Source: Hemileia vastatrix (lineage: Eukaryota; Basidiomycota; Pucciniomycetes; Pucciniales; Zaghouaniaceae). Taken from it: DNA of 64,000 nt. The stretch lies in assembly GCA_030280995.1 (NCBI GenBank), contig JASXTE010000005.1, forward strand, positions 19,747,501-19,811,500, given 5' to 3'. Below are positions 47,960 to 57,709 of the stretch, piece after piece (the stretch's first letter is position 1; every line of letters starts with the position of its first letter). Below the pieces are notes generated by a model. It was not told the origin of the DNA. It searched no databases and saw only the letters and a list, made by a program, of their open reading frames with translations. The position numbers and the translations under genes were made by a program.

Positions 47960-49242
47960 AAATTTAGTACAAGTCGTTTTCGTTCCTCTGACAAACATAA
48001 TTCATATGTGCAATTTAAAGTTATAAAATGATGAAGCAGAACCAGGCCAGTGGTGTAATAGTTCAATGCTTATTGGGATGCTCATCATGTATATAGTAGT
48101 AAGTGGCTTCAGTGCCACCGGTGCTTATTCCTTGGTTGTGGAACTTATCATCCACTACAAATGGTCTGCCATCATTTTAGGTGACAGAATTTCAAAGCAA
48201 ACCATGCGTATTAAAATCATCAATCATACTTTTACCTCCCTTTTTCGAAACCTTGGAAGTTACCACTGATCCGCTCATTAACAACTGATTGCGGCTATAC
48301 TTTTTTCAGCTCAAACGAACTAATAATCGATTCACTTATTCCCTTATTAACTCGCTTTGCAATCCACCGTAATTTTATAGCCAACATGTCAGATATGTAC
48401 CGTCATACCCCCCATCCCCCCCTTTAACGATTAGACGTCATCATGTAAAATGACATGCACTGGTTTTCTGCTTCGTGCCTTCATTTAAAGGCGAGACTGA
48501 TCCTAATAATCAAAAAAAAAAAAACATGGATTTTTCTCATCATTGAGTGTAAATAAGTTCATACCACATCATATGGTGTATCTCATTGAATGAAATGATA
48601 CCTTAAACTACGCAACTCTGAGTGCACTGTTGCTTGCGACACGAATTTTGCGCATCGTGGTGGTAATACTAGCACGGCTCTTTCCTGTGTTTATCGTCAA
48701 CCCACGCTAAAATCATCTTAGCATGATTGATAATCTCCATAACCTATATTTTTATCTTTTTCTCTCTCATTGGCACGTCATCATATTCCTTATTCAGCCT
48801 ATCATTTTCCTGCCTTTCAAGTTCCTATGCAAGTCTTGCATATCATACCGTCCGATAATTTTCTCAAATGATCATCGTTCTAAATTGGGATATGAAAAAA
48901 GATATACAGTTATTTCGAAAAACCTTGCGTTTTTCTTACCCTTCATTTCCCGCCAAAAAGATAGGTCAGCTAACCTTAACTCATGTATTTCGCGGGGAAA
49001 TGGAGACAAGAAAATCACAAACTTTTTCGCAATAGCTGTATATGGATCCAATCTGATGATCCTTGCCCAATGTCACTACCATTGCAGTTCTCATTGTCAA
49101 GCTATGAAGAAAAAATTGGTAACGACGTGAATCGTCTTAATTGGCAAGTTAATTTTCCAACTAATGTGAGACGAACGGGGAAGGTGAAGATTGTCAAAAG
49201 AGAATTTTGACATTCACACCTGCGTATCTAACTAACTCAATA
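47960..49242. other. Intergenic DNA, no gene recognised
   Basis: Open frames of 67 to 135 codons (for example at 48723-49130) have no recognisable domain, no signal of conservation and overlap one another in different frames. A host exon cannot be excluded at 48900-49200, but nothing in the sequence supports it. Confidence 0.5.
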
Positions 49243-49441
49243 GGGGGTATCAAAGTTAAAAATTTGTAATTATTTAGAAGGCATTTCACAACACAAAAAG
49301 AAAGCCAAAAACTTGACATTAATTCTCAGTAAAAAGGTGTTTTGGGGGCACAATATGGCATATTTTAAAAAAATCATCATAGTTGATTTGGTGGAAAAAA
49401 GAGGTATTTTGAAATGGAAGATTTCTAACTTTGATACCCCC
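49243..49441. mobile_element. 199-bp MITE with GGGGGTATCAAAGTTA termini
   Basis: Left GGGGGTATCAAAGTTAAAAAT and right, read inward, GGGGGTATCAAAGTTAGAAAT form about 20-bp near-perfect inverted repeats. The flanks can be read as TA/TA or, counting one more base into the repeat, AAT/AAT. The outer 10 bases equal the right end of the Harbinger element at 5067-5077. This points to a Harbinger-derived MITE, although TA would suggest mariner. Confidence 0.82.
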
Positions 49442-49480
49442 TAATATATATATAAGAGTAAATAGGATAATAGTTAAATA

Positions 49481-50815
49481 CAGTCACATCCGTAAACCTT
49501 GAGACAAAAATGAAAAATTTCGAAAATTCATTGACAGCCAAACAGTTGAGCTGCAGTATTTTTTGACAGAATCACTTCATTTCTGACAATTAGGTTGACT
49601 TCACCTTCAACCCAGATGGTAAAGAGCGGCGAAACAGTAGAGAAATCAACGCGATTGCCACAAAATAAATGGTAGATGTCAAAAAAATACGGCAGCTCAA
49701 CTGTTGGGATGTCAATAAATTTTCGAAAATTTTCATTTTGGTCTCAATATGTGTAGAGAATGATGCCTTGCAGAACCAGGGAAAGGTCTCCGATGTATTC
49801 GGAGGCTACACTATATACTGATGAGAGACTAGCTAAGTACATAGTATGGTAACACCATAACATCCCCCCCACTTAGTTAGACGAACATCACCCTACACTA
49901 ATAATAAAAGATTGTAACGAGTGACAATGAAAGGGAATAGTAAACTAATTTAAAAAGAGTGTGTTAAAAATGTTAAAAGACAATACACTAAGAAGCTAAA
50001 TTATTCCAGTTTGTAGTTTAAAAGTATTTAATGAAAGTAAAGAAAAGTTATAAGAAAAATTTGTACATCCCCCCCATCAAGACATCAACAAATCACCAAG
50101 TATCGGAGTAGAAATTGAAGGAAAATAAGAAACTTGATGGAGTAGGTGAGGTGAGAGTGAACTGAGATTTGAGATATTCGGTATGAAAATTGAGGATTGA
50201 GCAAGAAGGGAATTGTGAGCGGTGTGTGAAATGGTAGATTTCCGGACTTGCTTCTGATTGATTGGTGACTTTAGAGAAATGAGATAATGGGGTTTCGGGA
50301 ATGCTGCCTGTTGAGGCCAGCATGTGGCGAAGGTACAAGATTTAGAGAAAGGGGTGGTTAACGAGGTGGGTTTTGAGAATAGTTTGTGGCAAAAAGTTTT
50401 GCTCGTATCGTCGCAAATCACGATGAGGGAAGATGCCTCACACACCATAGCGGAGCGGATGCCTTTGTTAGGCAGGATGATAAGATGGCGCCCATACACC
50501 AAATTTAGAGAGGAAAATGCCATTTTTTTTTGGCTGAGGCGAGAACAGCGCCCATACACTGTTTTGAGAGTAGAATTGAGAATATGGCGCCCATACACCA
50601 TGAGGAGGAGGGAAATTGCAGTATCGTTGCAATGAACGGGGTTCTACGAAGGGTTCTCCACGAGCGAGACAGCCCATAACCTGTAGAGAATGATGCCTTG
50701 CAGAACCAGGGAAAGGTCTCCGATGTATTCGGAGGCTACACTATATACTGATGAGAGACTAGCTAAGTACATAGTATGGTAACACCATAACAATATGTAA
50801 CTACGAGTTTGACTG
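49481..50815. mobile_element. Mariner-like MITE (289 bp), split by a TRIM element
   Basis: The left end CAGTCACATCCGTAAACC and the right end read inward, CAGTCAAACTCGTAGTTAC, open inverted repeats of about 75 bp. These share TGAGACMAAAATGAAAA, TTTCGAAAATT and AACAGTTGAGCTG. TA lies on both sides (49479-49480 and 50816-50817). Subtracting the TRIM and one copy of its ATATG duplication leaves 289 bp. TA duplication and CAGT ends fit Tc1/mariner-pogo elements. It has no transposase of its own. Confidence 0.85.
49752..50792 (-). mobile_element. TRIM: 1041-bp non-autonomous copia element
   Basis: LTRs of 111 bp at 49752-49862 and 50682-50792 look identical and are flanked by perfect ATATG duplications (49747-49751 and 50793-50797). 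The minus strand reads GGTTATGGGCTGTCTC just inside the 5' LTR, the same half initiator-tRNA primer site as copia-1 and copia-2. A purine tract (AGTGGGGGGGA) precedes the 3' LTR. The 819-bp interior has no pol domain. Its longest frame (50601-50077, minus, 174 codons) starts in a repeat of GCGCCCATACAC at 50488, 50548 and 50587 and resembles no Gag I know. It must borrow enzymes in trans. Confidence 0.93.
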
Positions 50816-50839
50816 TACAGCTATAACGGGAAGGCTTGT

Positions 50840-51008
50840 TATAGAGACAAGATCAGATACACTACTCCGAGAGGAACCATATGATGCATTACTTACCTAT
50901 AGAGACAAGATCAGATACACTACTCCGAGAGGAACCGGAGTTAAGTGTACGCGTCTCTACAGGTTTAAATACTAACTCGCTAAGTACATATGATTTAGGT
51001 ACATAACA
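50840..51008 (-). repeat. Copia-2 3' LTR (169 bp) with internal 58-bp-spaced duplication
   Basis: A 39-bp block starting TATAGAGACAAGATCAGATA occurs at 50840 and again at 50898. The second copy is followed by GGAGTTAAGTGTACGCG. ACTCCG...CGGAGT within it can form a hairpin. Confidence 0.93.
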
Positions 51009-51134
51009 CCCCCCTCCTTTGCGAGTTAAAAAGACAAATATACCGGTGACATCAGAATAGAAAAGAAAGAAAGAAATAGAACAGAGAAGAAGAAAAGAAA
51101 AAGAAAAATTAAAACAGAATGGGAGCATAATAGA

Positions 51135-54100
51135 TCAATAAACACATAAAGTCTTCCTCTTTTCAAGCCATATGTTAGCACCCAGAGATTTAGTAAGCAA
51201 GTCAGCTATTTGTAAGGCTGATGATACCCAACTTATTTTAATTTTATTAGCTCTCAGTTGCTCATTAACAAAGTAAAATGCCCGCTCAATGTGTCTGGCA
51301 CGTTTGTCACTGGGATTGTCGGTAGCTGTTACTATAGCTCCTTTGTTGTCGCAATACATTTGTGTAGGTTCGATGTTGTCGAATAAATCTAGTAGTAAAT
51401 TTCTCAACCACAAAACTTGTCGTGTTGCATTTGCCAAAGCGATGTATTCAGAATCAAGGGACGCCAAAGCAACCATGGATTGACGTTTGGATTGCCAGAG
51501 GACGGGACATCCATTCAAAAATAGAACGTGCCCATTGGTTGAACGCTGTAATTCGCCACCCCATGTTGCGTCGGAGTATGCCTCAGTAAAAAGTGAGTCC
51601 TTAGATGGGAAAAGATTCAGTTTCAACTCTTTGGTGAATTCGAGATAGCGGATTAGATGGTTGATTGCACGCCATTCCTCGGTACCAGGTGCAGATGCGT
51701 AGCGGGCCAAAAAATTAACTGGAAAAGCTAGGTCAGGTCTGGATCCTGCAACCAAATAACTGAAAGCACCTATGATCGAGAGAAATTTGGTTGAGTCATA
51801 ACTATTTTTTGTCTTTAAAGAGGAGATAGACATGTTGTTGGGGAGAGGGGACGTTGCTTTTAAACCTCCATAGTTGAAATCCCTTAGAATACGATTTGTG
51901 AGTGCAGGCTGAGATAATGAGAATCCTTCATCACATCGTTCGACCTTGAGTCCAACAACAGATTCTAGACCGTCGTTCCACTTTATTTTCATTTTACCAT
52001 TCAAATCACTTTCCAACTTTTTTAACATATCCACACTACTACCAGTGACCACACCGTCGTCTACATGAACCCAAATGATTCCTATATAGTTCCGATGTTT
52101 GAGGACGTAGAAACTCGCATCGTGCTTACTACTTACATACCCTAGGTTGCGGAAAATTGAAGCAAGATGTTTCCACCAGCACCTGGCCGCTTGCTTGGTC
52201 CCGTATAAAGCCTTGCGAAGTCTACACACCTGAGATGGGTTGCCATTAGAGAAACCTTCTGGCTGTTTGACATAAATAGTTTCTTCCAAATTGCTGTGTA
52301 GATAAGCGGCGGTGATGTCAAACGATTTTACAGGCCAATTGTTCTTGGCAGCCAAAACCAACATTACCCTTAAGGAAACAAAAGTGGCAGTTGGGGCAAA
52401 AGTGTCAGTAAAATCAGTACCCTCCAGTTGTTTGAAACCCTGTGCAACATAGCGTGCTTTGTACTTGGAAACACTTCCATCTTGATTTCTTTTCTTAGCA
52501 AATACCCACCGTGCACCTAGAACATTTGCACCTTTTGGCAAATCAACAATGTCCCACACTTTCATTGTTGTCAAGTTGTTTAGCTCCTCTTGACAAGCTA
52601 AGTTCCACTTCTCAGCTTCTGGACACTTACACGCTTGTGCGTACGTCTTTGGCAATCGTTCGGACAATGATTGGGCATTTGCTTCAATATGATCTACTAA
52701 TGCATCTTGCGCTTCAATAGTCTCTTCAGCAGAGAAATCACCAAGGACTAGTCGATTTAGAATATACGAAAGAGAACCTTTTTGTGCATTCATAGTAGAG
52801 GAGGAGGTCATACCTGATGAAATTTCCCCAGGAAATTCCGCCATAGCAGAAGCAACTACTTTTCCAGTGTCAGGGTGCCAAAAAATCCAACCATTACCCC
52901 CATTGGCATAACCAACCACCCGACAGCGCAAGCTCCTATGATTTAATTTGTTTCTTTTTTCTTTTGGAATATGCACATAAGCCCATTCTCCAAAAATTTT
53001 GAAATTACCTAATGATGGTTTCTTGTCAAATATTAATTCATAGGGAGTCTTGTCGTTAGTGTTGGTGTTCGGAAGTCGATTGTGGATATACGATGCCCAT
53101 AGATAAGCAAAACCCCACATGTTCGCTTCCAAGCTACTACCAATTAAAACGGCACGGGCCATGTCACCTATAGTCCTATTGAATCTCTCAGCCATACCAT
53201 TTTGCTCGTGATGATAGGGCATAGAGTGTTCATGGATGATGCCAGCTGAATTTAAAAAATTGCTGAAACGTTTATTGTAATATTCATTTCCATTATCAGT
53301 TCGGAGGAACTTGATTTTTAATCCAGTCAGATTTTCCATTCTGTTCTTGAAAGTGATGAACGCGTCTAGGACTTCTGTTTTTGACTTGATGATGTGAACT
53401 TCTCCGTAAGTTGAGAACTGTTCCCGGAAAAGTACGGCAAACACCTCACCAGAGGATGTAATATCTGGAAAGGGACCTACCACGTCAGATACTACAAGTT
53501 CCATGAATTTAAATTCTCGGTTTGACAAAACCGCCGTCTGATGACGAGTCCCCTTTGCCACTGCACACACATCACAGAAGAACTTTCCGTTAGGAATTTC
53601 ATCTGGAATGTCATCACAACACTGCACCTTTAGTATGCGTTTAAGAGTTCGTATGCTCGCGTGACCTAGACGCCGATGCCAAAATAAAAGGGAATTTGGT
53701 TCAGCTGGAGGATAAGGTATCTTCGAATGTTCTGGTAGGGGAACGAAAGGTGCCAATGAAACATGAGACGAAGAAGAAACAAAACAGTCTACATTGCTTT
53801 TTATAGAAGAAGAAACATTTTTATTCTTTGACGAATTATCTGTATTTTTATCATTTTTATTTACAATTTTTTTAATTTTAATAGACCATTTTCGTTTTTC
53901 ATGAAAAATGACTGCTATGAATAGAGGAATAGAATCTTTAGAGAAAACGGCATTATTATTTGAATCAAAAAACATCTCATAACCTTTGCTAAAAAGATCA
54001 TATAAGGAAATTAATGTATGTCGAGCTTTGTCACAATAAAATACATCGTGCAAGACGATTACTTCTCCTTTGACGCCAGATATCAGCATATCGCCATAAC

Positions 54101-55592
54101 CAGTAATGAAAGCCGGGGAACCGTCAGTTGCCACATTAACTTTTATGGGTGATATCTCTCTAAAGTTAATCAAGAGACCTACATTTCCTGTAACATGATG
54201 CGTGGCCCCTGAGTCAAGCACACCAACATCTAATTCCAGCAAATGATCCGCCAACCATTCATCTTTGCCCAGGTCGATGCCATCTAATGTAGTCGCCAAA
54301 GCTTCTATAGTAGCTGAATCAAGTTCGGTAAAACGTGCAGAGGAAGAAGACGGCATCTTGTTTCTTGATCTTTTACTTTGACGAATTAATTTTTCCATTA
54401 TGGGCCTGGCTAGTTTCAATTTAGCCTCTCTGAGCGCCCACACTTCGGCGTTAAAAGCAGGACAATCCGGATTGTATGGGCAAGATGAAGAGAAATGTTC
54501 CGTACAAGAACAAGTAAAACAGGCGTTTTCCTTAGGTCTCGCATATGGAGGGCGATAAGAATCCATCTTTCCTTTTCGGAAAGCGAGTGCTTGGATGTCG
54601 GTGTGCAAAGCAGTGGACATGGGGACATCGTTTGAAACAGTAATCGCCGAAGCAGCATTGTTGAGAGCTTTTACCATAGACTCATTTGAAGGTTGAGATA
54701 TAACCGACTGCGTCTCGAAATGACGATTCACCGCATGAAAGATTTCATTCGCATTATTGGGCAAAAGGACATGTGCCCAAACTGATTTGGCTGTCTCGTC
54801 CGAGAAGGAAAAGTTTGATCGTTTGATTTTCTGAAGAAGGGAGTCGACTTTCGAGAGATGAGAAGACATATCGGTGAAGTTACTCGTGCGAATGGCAATT
54901 AGTTCCCGAAATAAAGAAGCACGAGAGGTGTGTGTCGATGCCTCGAACTTGTCAGCTAGAGTTTGGAAAGCTGTGCGGCAGGATGAGTCCTCATCGATTT
55001 CCGCCTGAAGCCTTCCAGGTATCGAATTGAAGATGATAGTCCAGGCAAGTTGATCTTCAAATTTGGCAATAACCGTATTCAACGGAACGGTAGTAGTGGC
55101 ATACCTGGTAGACCCTACCCATTGGCGCATGGTGACCAGAGCAAGTTTCCGCCAATCTTGCCAGTTAGAACCCTCAGCGTCCAGCTTTTCTAACTTCGTG
55201 GCTACGTTGAACACTCTACCCATGTAGATGTGGCTCAATTCACCTCGATAGTTATTGGGTGGGGGAAGTTCGGCAGAAGACATTGGATTGCCTGTCGACG
55301 AAATTGAAGATTCGGAGTCAGAAGGAGAGTCAGGTGAGAGCGCTCGAGCGGTGTGAGAAGATTCTGGTGAGGAAGTGTTTGCAGTAGAAGGTTCAGGGGT
55401 GGGGTCGGGGGTAAAGATCGGGTTAGCTTCTTGTTCAGAATCTAGTGGTAGAGAGGAGGAAGATGGTGTCGGAGGATTCGAGTCAGAAGGAACAGGTGGT
55501 TTTGTCTCCCGTTGAAGGAAAGGACGGTCGCGTTGAAGTTTTGGTTTTGGTTTGAAAGGATCAGGAGTGTTGGTACGAGGAGGAGGGGTCAT
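51135..55592 (-). CDS. Copia-2 Gag-Pol polyprotein, intact, 1485 aa
   Basis: The first 110 residues are Pro/Ser-rich. Gag follows (LAWTIIFNSIPGRLQAEIDE, TFQTL-type helices) to about 330. The knuckle CFTCSCTEHFSSSC is near 364 and protease LDSGATHHVTG near 459. The pre-integrase finger is FWHRRLGHASIRTLKRI, CDVCAVAKGTRHQ (about 634-680). Integrase residues lie near 703 (SDVVGPF), 766 (RTDNGNEYYN) and 797 (EQNGMAERFNRT). RT has ARWVFAKKRNQDGS, FAPTATF and HVDDG near 1180. RNase H has YSDATWGGELQRS, LDSEYIAL and CDNKGAIV. All motifs appear active. It is related to copia-1 in layout but clearly diverged, so the two are separate families. Confidence 0.97.
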   Translation of the reverse strand: MTPPPRTNTPDPFKPKPKLQRDRPFLQRETKPPVPSDSNPPTPSSSSLPLDSEQEANPIFTPDPTPEPSTANTSSPESSHTARALSPDSPSDSESSISSTGNPMSSAELPPPNNYRGELSHIYMGRVFNVATKLEKLDAEGSNWQDWRKLALVTMRQWVGSTRYATTTVPLNTVIAKFEDQLAWTIIFNSIPGRLQAEIDEDSSCRTAFQTLADKFEASTHTSRASLFRELIAIRTSNFTDMSSHLSKVDSLLQKIKRSNFSFSDETAKSVWAHVLLPNNANEIFHAVNRHFETQSVISQPSNESMVKALNNAASAITVSNDVPMSTALHTDIQALAFRKGKMDSYRPPYARPKENACFTCSCTEHFSSSCPYNPDCPAFNAEVWALREAKLKLARPIMEKLIRQSKRSRNKMPSSSSARFTELDSATIEALATTLDGIDLGKDEWLADHLLELDVGVLDSGATHHVTGNVGLLINFREISPIKVNVATDGSPAFITGYGDMLISGVKGEVIVLHDVFYCDKARHTLISLYDLFSKGYEMFFDSNNNAVFSKDSIPLFIAVIFHEKRKWSIKIKKIVNKNDKNTDNSSKNKNVSSSIKSNVDCFVSSSSHVSLAPFVPLPEHSKIPYPPAEPNSLLFWHRRLGHASIRTLKRILKVQCCDDIPDEIPNGKFFCDVCAVAKGTRHQTAVLSNREFKFMELVVSDVVGPFPDITSSGEVFAVLFREQFSTYGEVHIIKSKTEVLDAFITFKNRMENLTGLKIKFLRTDNGNEYYNKRFSNFLNSAGIIHEHSMPYHHEQNGMAERFNRTIGDMARAVLIGSSLEANMWGFAYLWASYIHNRLPNTNTNDKTPYELIFDKKPSLGNFKIFGEWAYVHIPKEKRNKLNHRSLRCRVVGYANGGNGWIFWHPDTGKVVASAMAEFPGEISSGMTSSSTMNAQKGSLSYILNRLVLGDFSAEETIEAQDALVDHIEANAQSLSERLPKTYAQACKCPEAEKWNLACQEELNNLTTMKVWDIVDLPKGANVLGARWVFAKKRNQDGSVSKYKARYVAQGFKQLEGTDFTDTFAPTATFVSLRVMLVLAAKNNWPVKSFDITAAYLHSNLEETIYVKQPEGFSNGNPSQVCRLRKALYGTKQAARCWWKHLASIFRNLGYVSSKHDASFYVLKHRNYIGIIWVHVDDGVVTGSSVDMLKKLESDLNGKMKIKWNDGLESVVGLKVERCDEGFSLSQPALTNRILRDFNYGGLKATSPLPNNMSISSLKTKNSYDSTKFLSIIGAFSYLVAGSRPDLAFPVNFLARYASAPGTEEWRAINHLIRYLEFTKELKLNLFPSKDSLFTEAYSDATWGGELQRSTNGHVLFLNGCPVLWQSKRQSMVALASLDSEYIALANATRQVLWLRNLLLDLFDNIEPTQMYCDNKGAIVTATDNPSDKRARHIERAFYFVNEQLRANKIKISWVSSALQIADLLTKSLGANIWLEKRKTLCVY

Positions 55593-55752
55593 CCGATTAG
55601 GATGATTGCGAGAGAGTCGTAGGGTTGGATGATAACGCTATCAGAGCGGGGTTCAGAGAGATGGCTCGGACAAGAAAGATTACAATGCTTTCGTGTGTGA
55701 CTAGCACAGTACGGCAAGGGATCTGCGTCAATAAGCAGGATAGCCCATAACC

Positions 55753-55921
55753 TATAGAGACAAGATCAGATACACTACTCCGAGAGGAACCATATGATGC
55801 ATTACTTACCTATAGAGACAAGATCAGATACACTACTCCGAGAGGAACCGGAGTTAAGTGTACGCGTCTCTACAGGTTTAAATACTAACTCGCTAAGTAC
55901 ATATGATTTAGGTACATAACA
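55753..55921 (-). repeat. Copia-2 5' LTR (169 bp)
   Basis: Same sequence and internal duplication as the 3' copy. Inside it lies TAGCCCATAACC, the complement of the primer site. The leader 55593-55752 holds no gene. Confidence 0.95.
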
Positions 55922-56043
55922 CTTGTCCAGAAAATGACCTTGTTTATGAATTTTCTTAGCTTCCTCGAAACATTTTGACATAAGCGAATCAATGTATGCC
56001 ATGCAGTCATTGACAATACGTGTGACCTCCGCTGTCGAATTTT
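55922..56043 (-). pseudogene. Exon-like remnant interrupted by copia-2
   Basis: Minus strand reads VTRIVNDCMAYIDSL, SKCFEEAKKIHKQGH and FLDK up to the insertion. If copia-2 and one CTTGT copy are ignored, the frame continues on the far side as PSRYSC (50839-50818) before meeting the mariner-like MITE end. A possible acceptor (CGACAG) lies just upstream. The amphipathic, protein-like composition differs from its surroundings. The family is not recognised. Confidence 0.35.
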
Positions 56044-57149
56044 ATAGGTCATGCCCCCTTCCCATTATCCATTTGCTTATGTGTAGAAAGTTTTGAGGAA
56101 GATGAAAAAGTTTATAAAAGATTGAATTTTGAGGACATGCCTTTAATTATTAGCTGTGCAAGTAAATACAGCGGGAACTTAAAAATTGTGATACTCTCCC
56201 AAAATGAAAAATGAAAAATAATAGGTCAAAAGTTGAGCTAATTTATATTATATTATATTTTTCTCCTGATGGCTTCAGTTCATTTTATGAAAATTGAGTT
56301 GATTTCTCCTTTTTCAATCTCTGCTGATGCTTTCCAACATTTCAATGTTCTTTCCAATGAATTGGAAAAATCTTATCATACCATCTGCCTCCAAATATTT
56401 CATGACTTATTTGATATGGTAGATGGAACTTTCACTAAACCTAAAGTTCATATCAGTTCTGTGAAAAATCAATGAAATGAGTTGTTACTTGCTGGGTTTC
56501 TTCTTACTAAAAACTCATGGGATGGACCAATGTTTTGTATGATCTATCATCAAAATGGTTGACCTGTTGTGTAAGTTGGCTTTAGATTTATTAGGGGGTG
56601 TCAAACATTAGCATACATACCTGGTGAACTTCAGCCTCAAAATTCCTTTCCAAGATGCCATGATAAATGGCAGATTTGGGGTTAGGGGTCCCAAACATGA
56701 CGTTAAATACTCCCAACTTTTGTTTCAAGATATGAGCGTGTGTGTACCAGGTGCTGACTAATCATGAAAAGGGGATGAAGTGTATGAATGGTGTAGATGT
56801 ACCCAAAGAAGGGCATGGTGACATATAAACACACTGTTCAAGTACACCTGTCCTGGGGAAGTGTACTTCAAATAAAAATGACTTACTTGGTATCTGTCGA
56901 TGGGTCTCTTGGTCTAGAAGGTTTATCTGAAGGTTCTACAAGGATTTTAAGTGGATTATTGGACTTTCAAAGGCAAGGTACGTATTTCTCTATCTTTTTG
57001 ATTATTTTACTCAAGTTATAAGAGGTAGTCTTCAAATATTATTATAAATTATATCTTAGAGTTACATTAAATGTAAATACTAATGTTATAAAGTATAGTA
57101 ATAAAGGATTTTATTTAATTGATGTGTTATAAAATTTTTAAGTAAGTAA
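56044..57149. other. Unassigned sequence with short gene-like frames
   Basis: A 68-codon + frame at 56269-56475 (FHDLFDMVDGTF, KPKVHISS) and a 74-codon frame at 56797-57021 (YLVSVDGSLGLEGLSEG) look protein-like but show no known domain. TAGGGGGTGTCAAACATTAG at 56584-56603 resembles the Harbinger terminus, or could be the TGTCA start of the LTR ending at 57702. Probably decayed transposon. Confidence 0.4.
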
Positions 57150-57702
57150 GGAATGATTCGAAAAATACAAAAAGGGAGGGCCTTTTATAGGCAAAATGTG
57201 AGAGATAAAAACATGGAGTTAACACCACCTAATAAAAGGGTGTGAGAGGAAAAACTAATTATAAAGAGAGTATGTGAAATATAAAAAGGTATACTAAATG
57301 ATGTATCAATAAAAGGTATCATTTTTATTTGAAATAAAACATGAGTTCCCTTAGATTGTCACACTTAGTATAAAACATTTGATTTAAAATGTTGTTTTAA
57401 TGGAAATTTTTATTTCTTAATAAAGGAATTTGAATTTTTTAGATTTTATTATATTTTTAATACTATTTTTATTCCCTTCTCAACTGTATTATTGAGCACG
57501 GTGTTAGGGAGTAAAAATGTATGGGACATTTATTTATTTTAATTAATTATTAAAATTACTTAATGTACTTAGCTAGTTAATTGTAAGTAATACATAAGTA
57601 AGCAATAAATAATTAATTATTAATAAGGATTTAAAAGGCATGGCTTTATTTCAGTAAGATAATTAATTATTTTACTGGATAAGTCTAGTAGCCTGGCTGA
57701 CA
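57150..57702 (-). repeat. Gypsy-lineage LTR fragment, outer end intact
   Basis: Ends GTAGCCTGGCTGACA at 57702, and contains AAAGGGAGGGCCTTTTATAG, the counterpart of a block in the gypsy A and C LTRs. The next seven bases (CTCCCTC) match the first bases of the gypsy A interior, so this is the 3' LTR of an element, not a solo LTR. Its left end may reach 56591 (TGTCAAAC). Confidence 0.6.
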
Positions 57703-57709
57703 CTCCCTC

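Larger units (their letters stand above)
50840..55921 (-). mobile_element. Copia-2: full-length Ty1/copia element
   Basis: LTRs of 169 bp at 50840-51008 and 55753-55921 look identical and are flanked by perfect CTTGT duplications (50835-50839 and 55922-55926). In element orientation the LTR starts TGTTATGTACC but ends CTCTATA, so TG...TA rather than TG...CA. The primer site GGTTATGGGCTATCC matches the TRIM and copia-1. The 1485-codon frame is intact, so the element is young and potentially autonomous. Confidence 0.96.

Noticed and set aside
46815..49210. Several 60-135 codon frames in the intergenic region
   Set aside because: Mutually overlapping, no domain, signal peptide or splice pattern convincing enough to call a gene.
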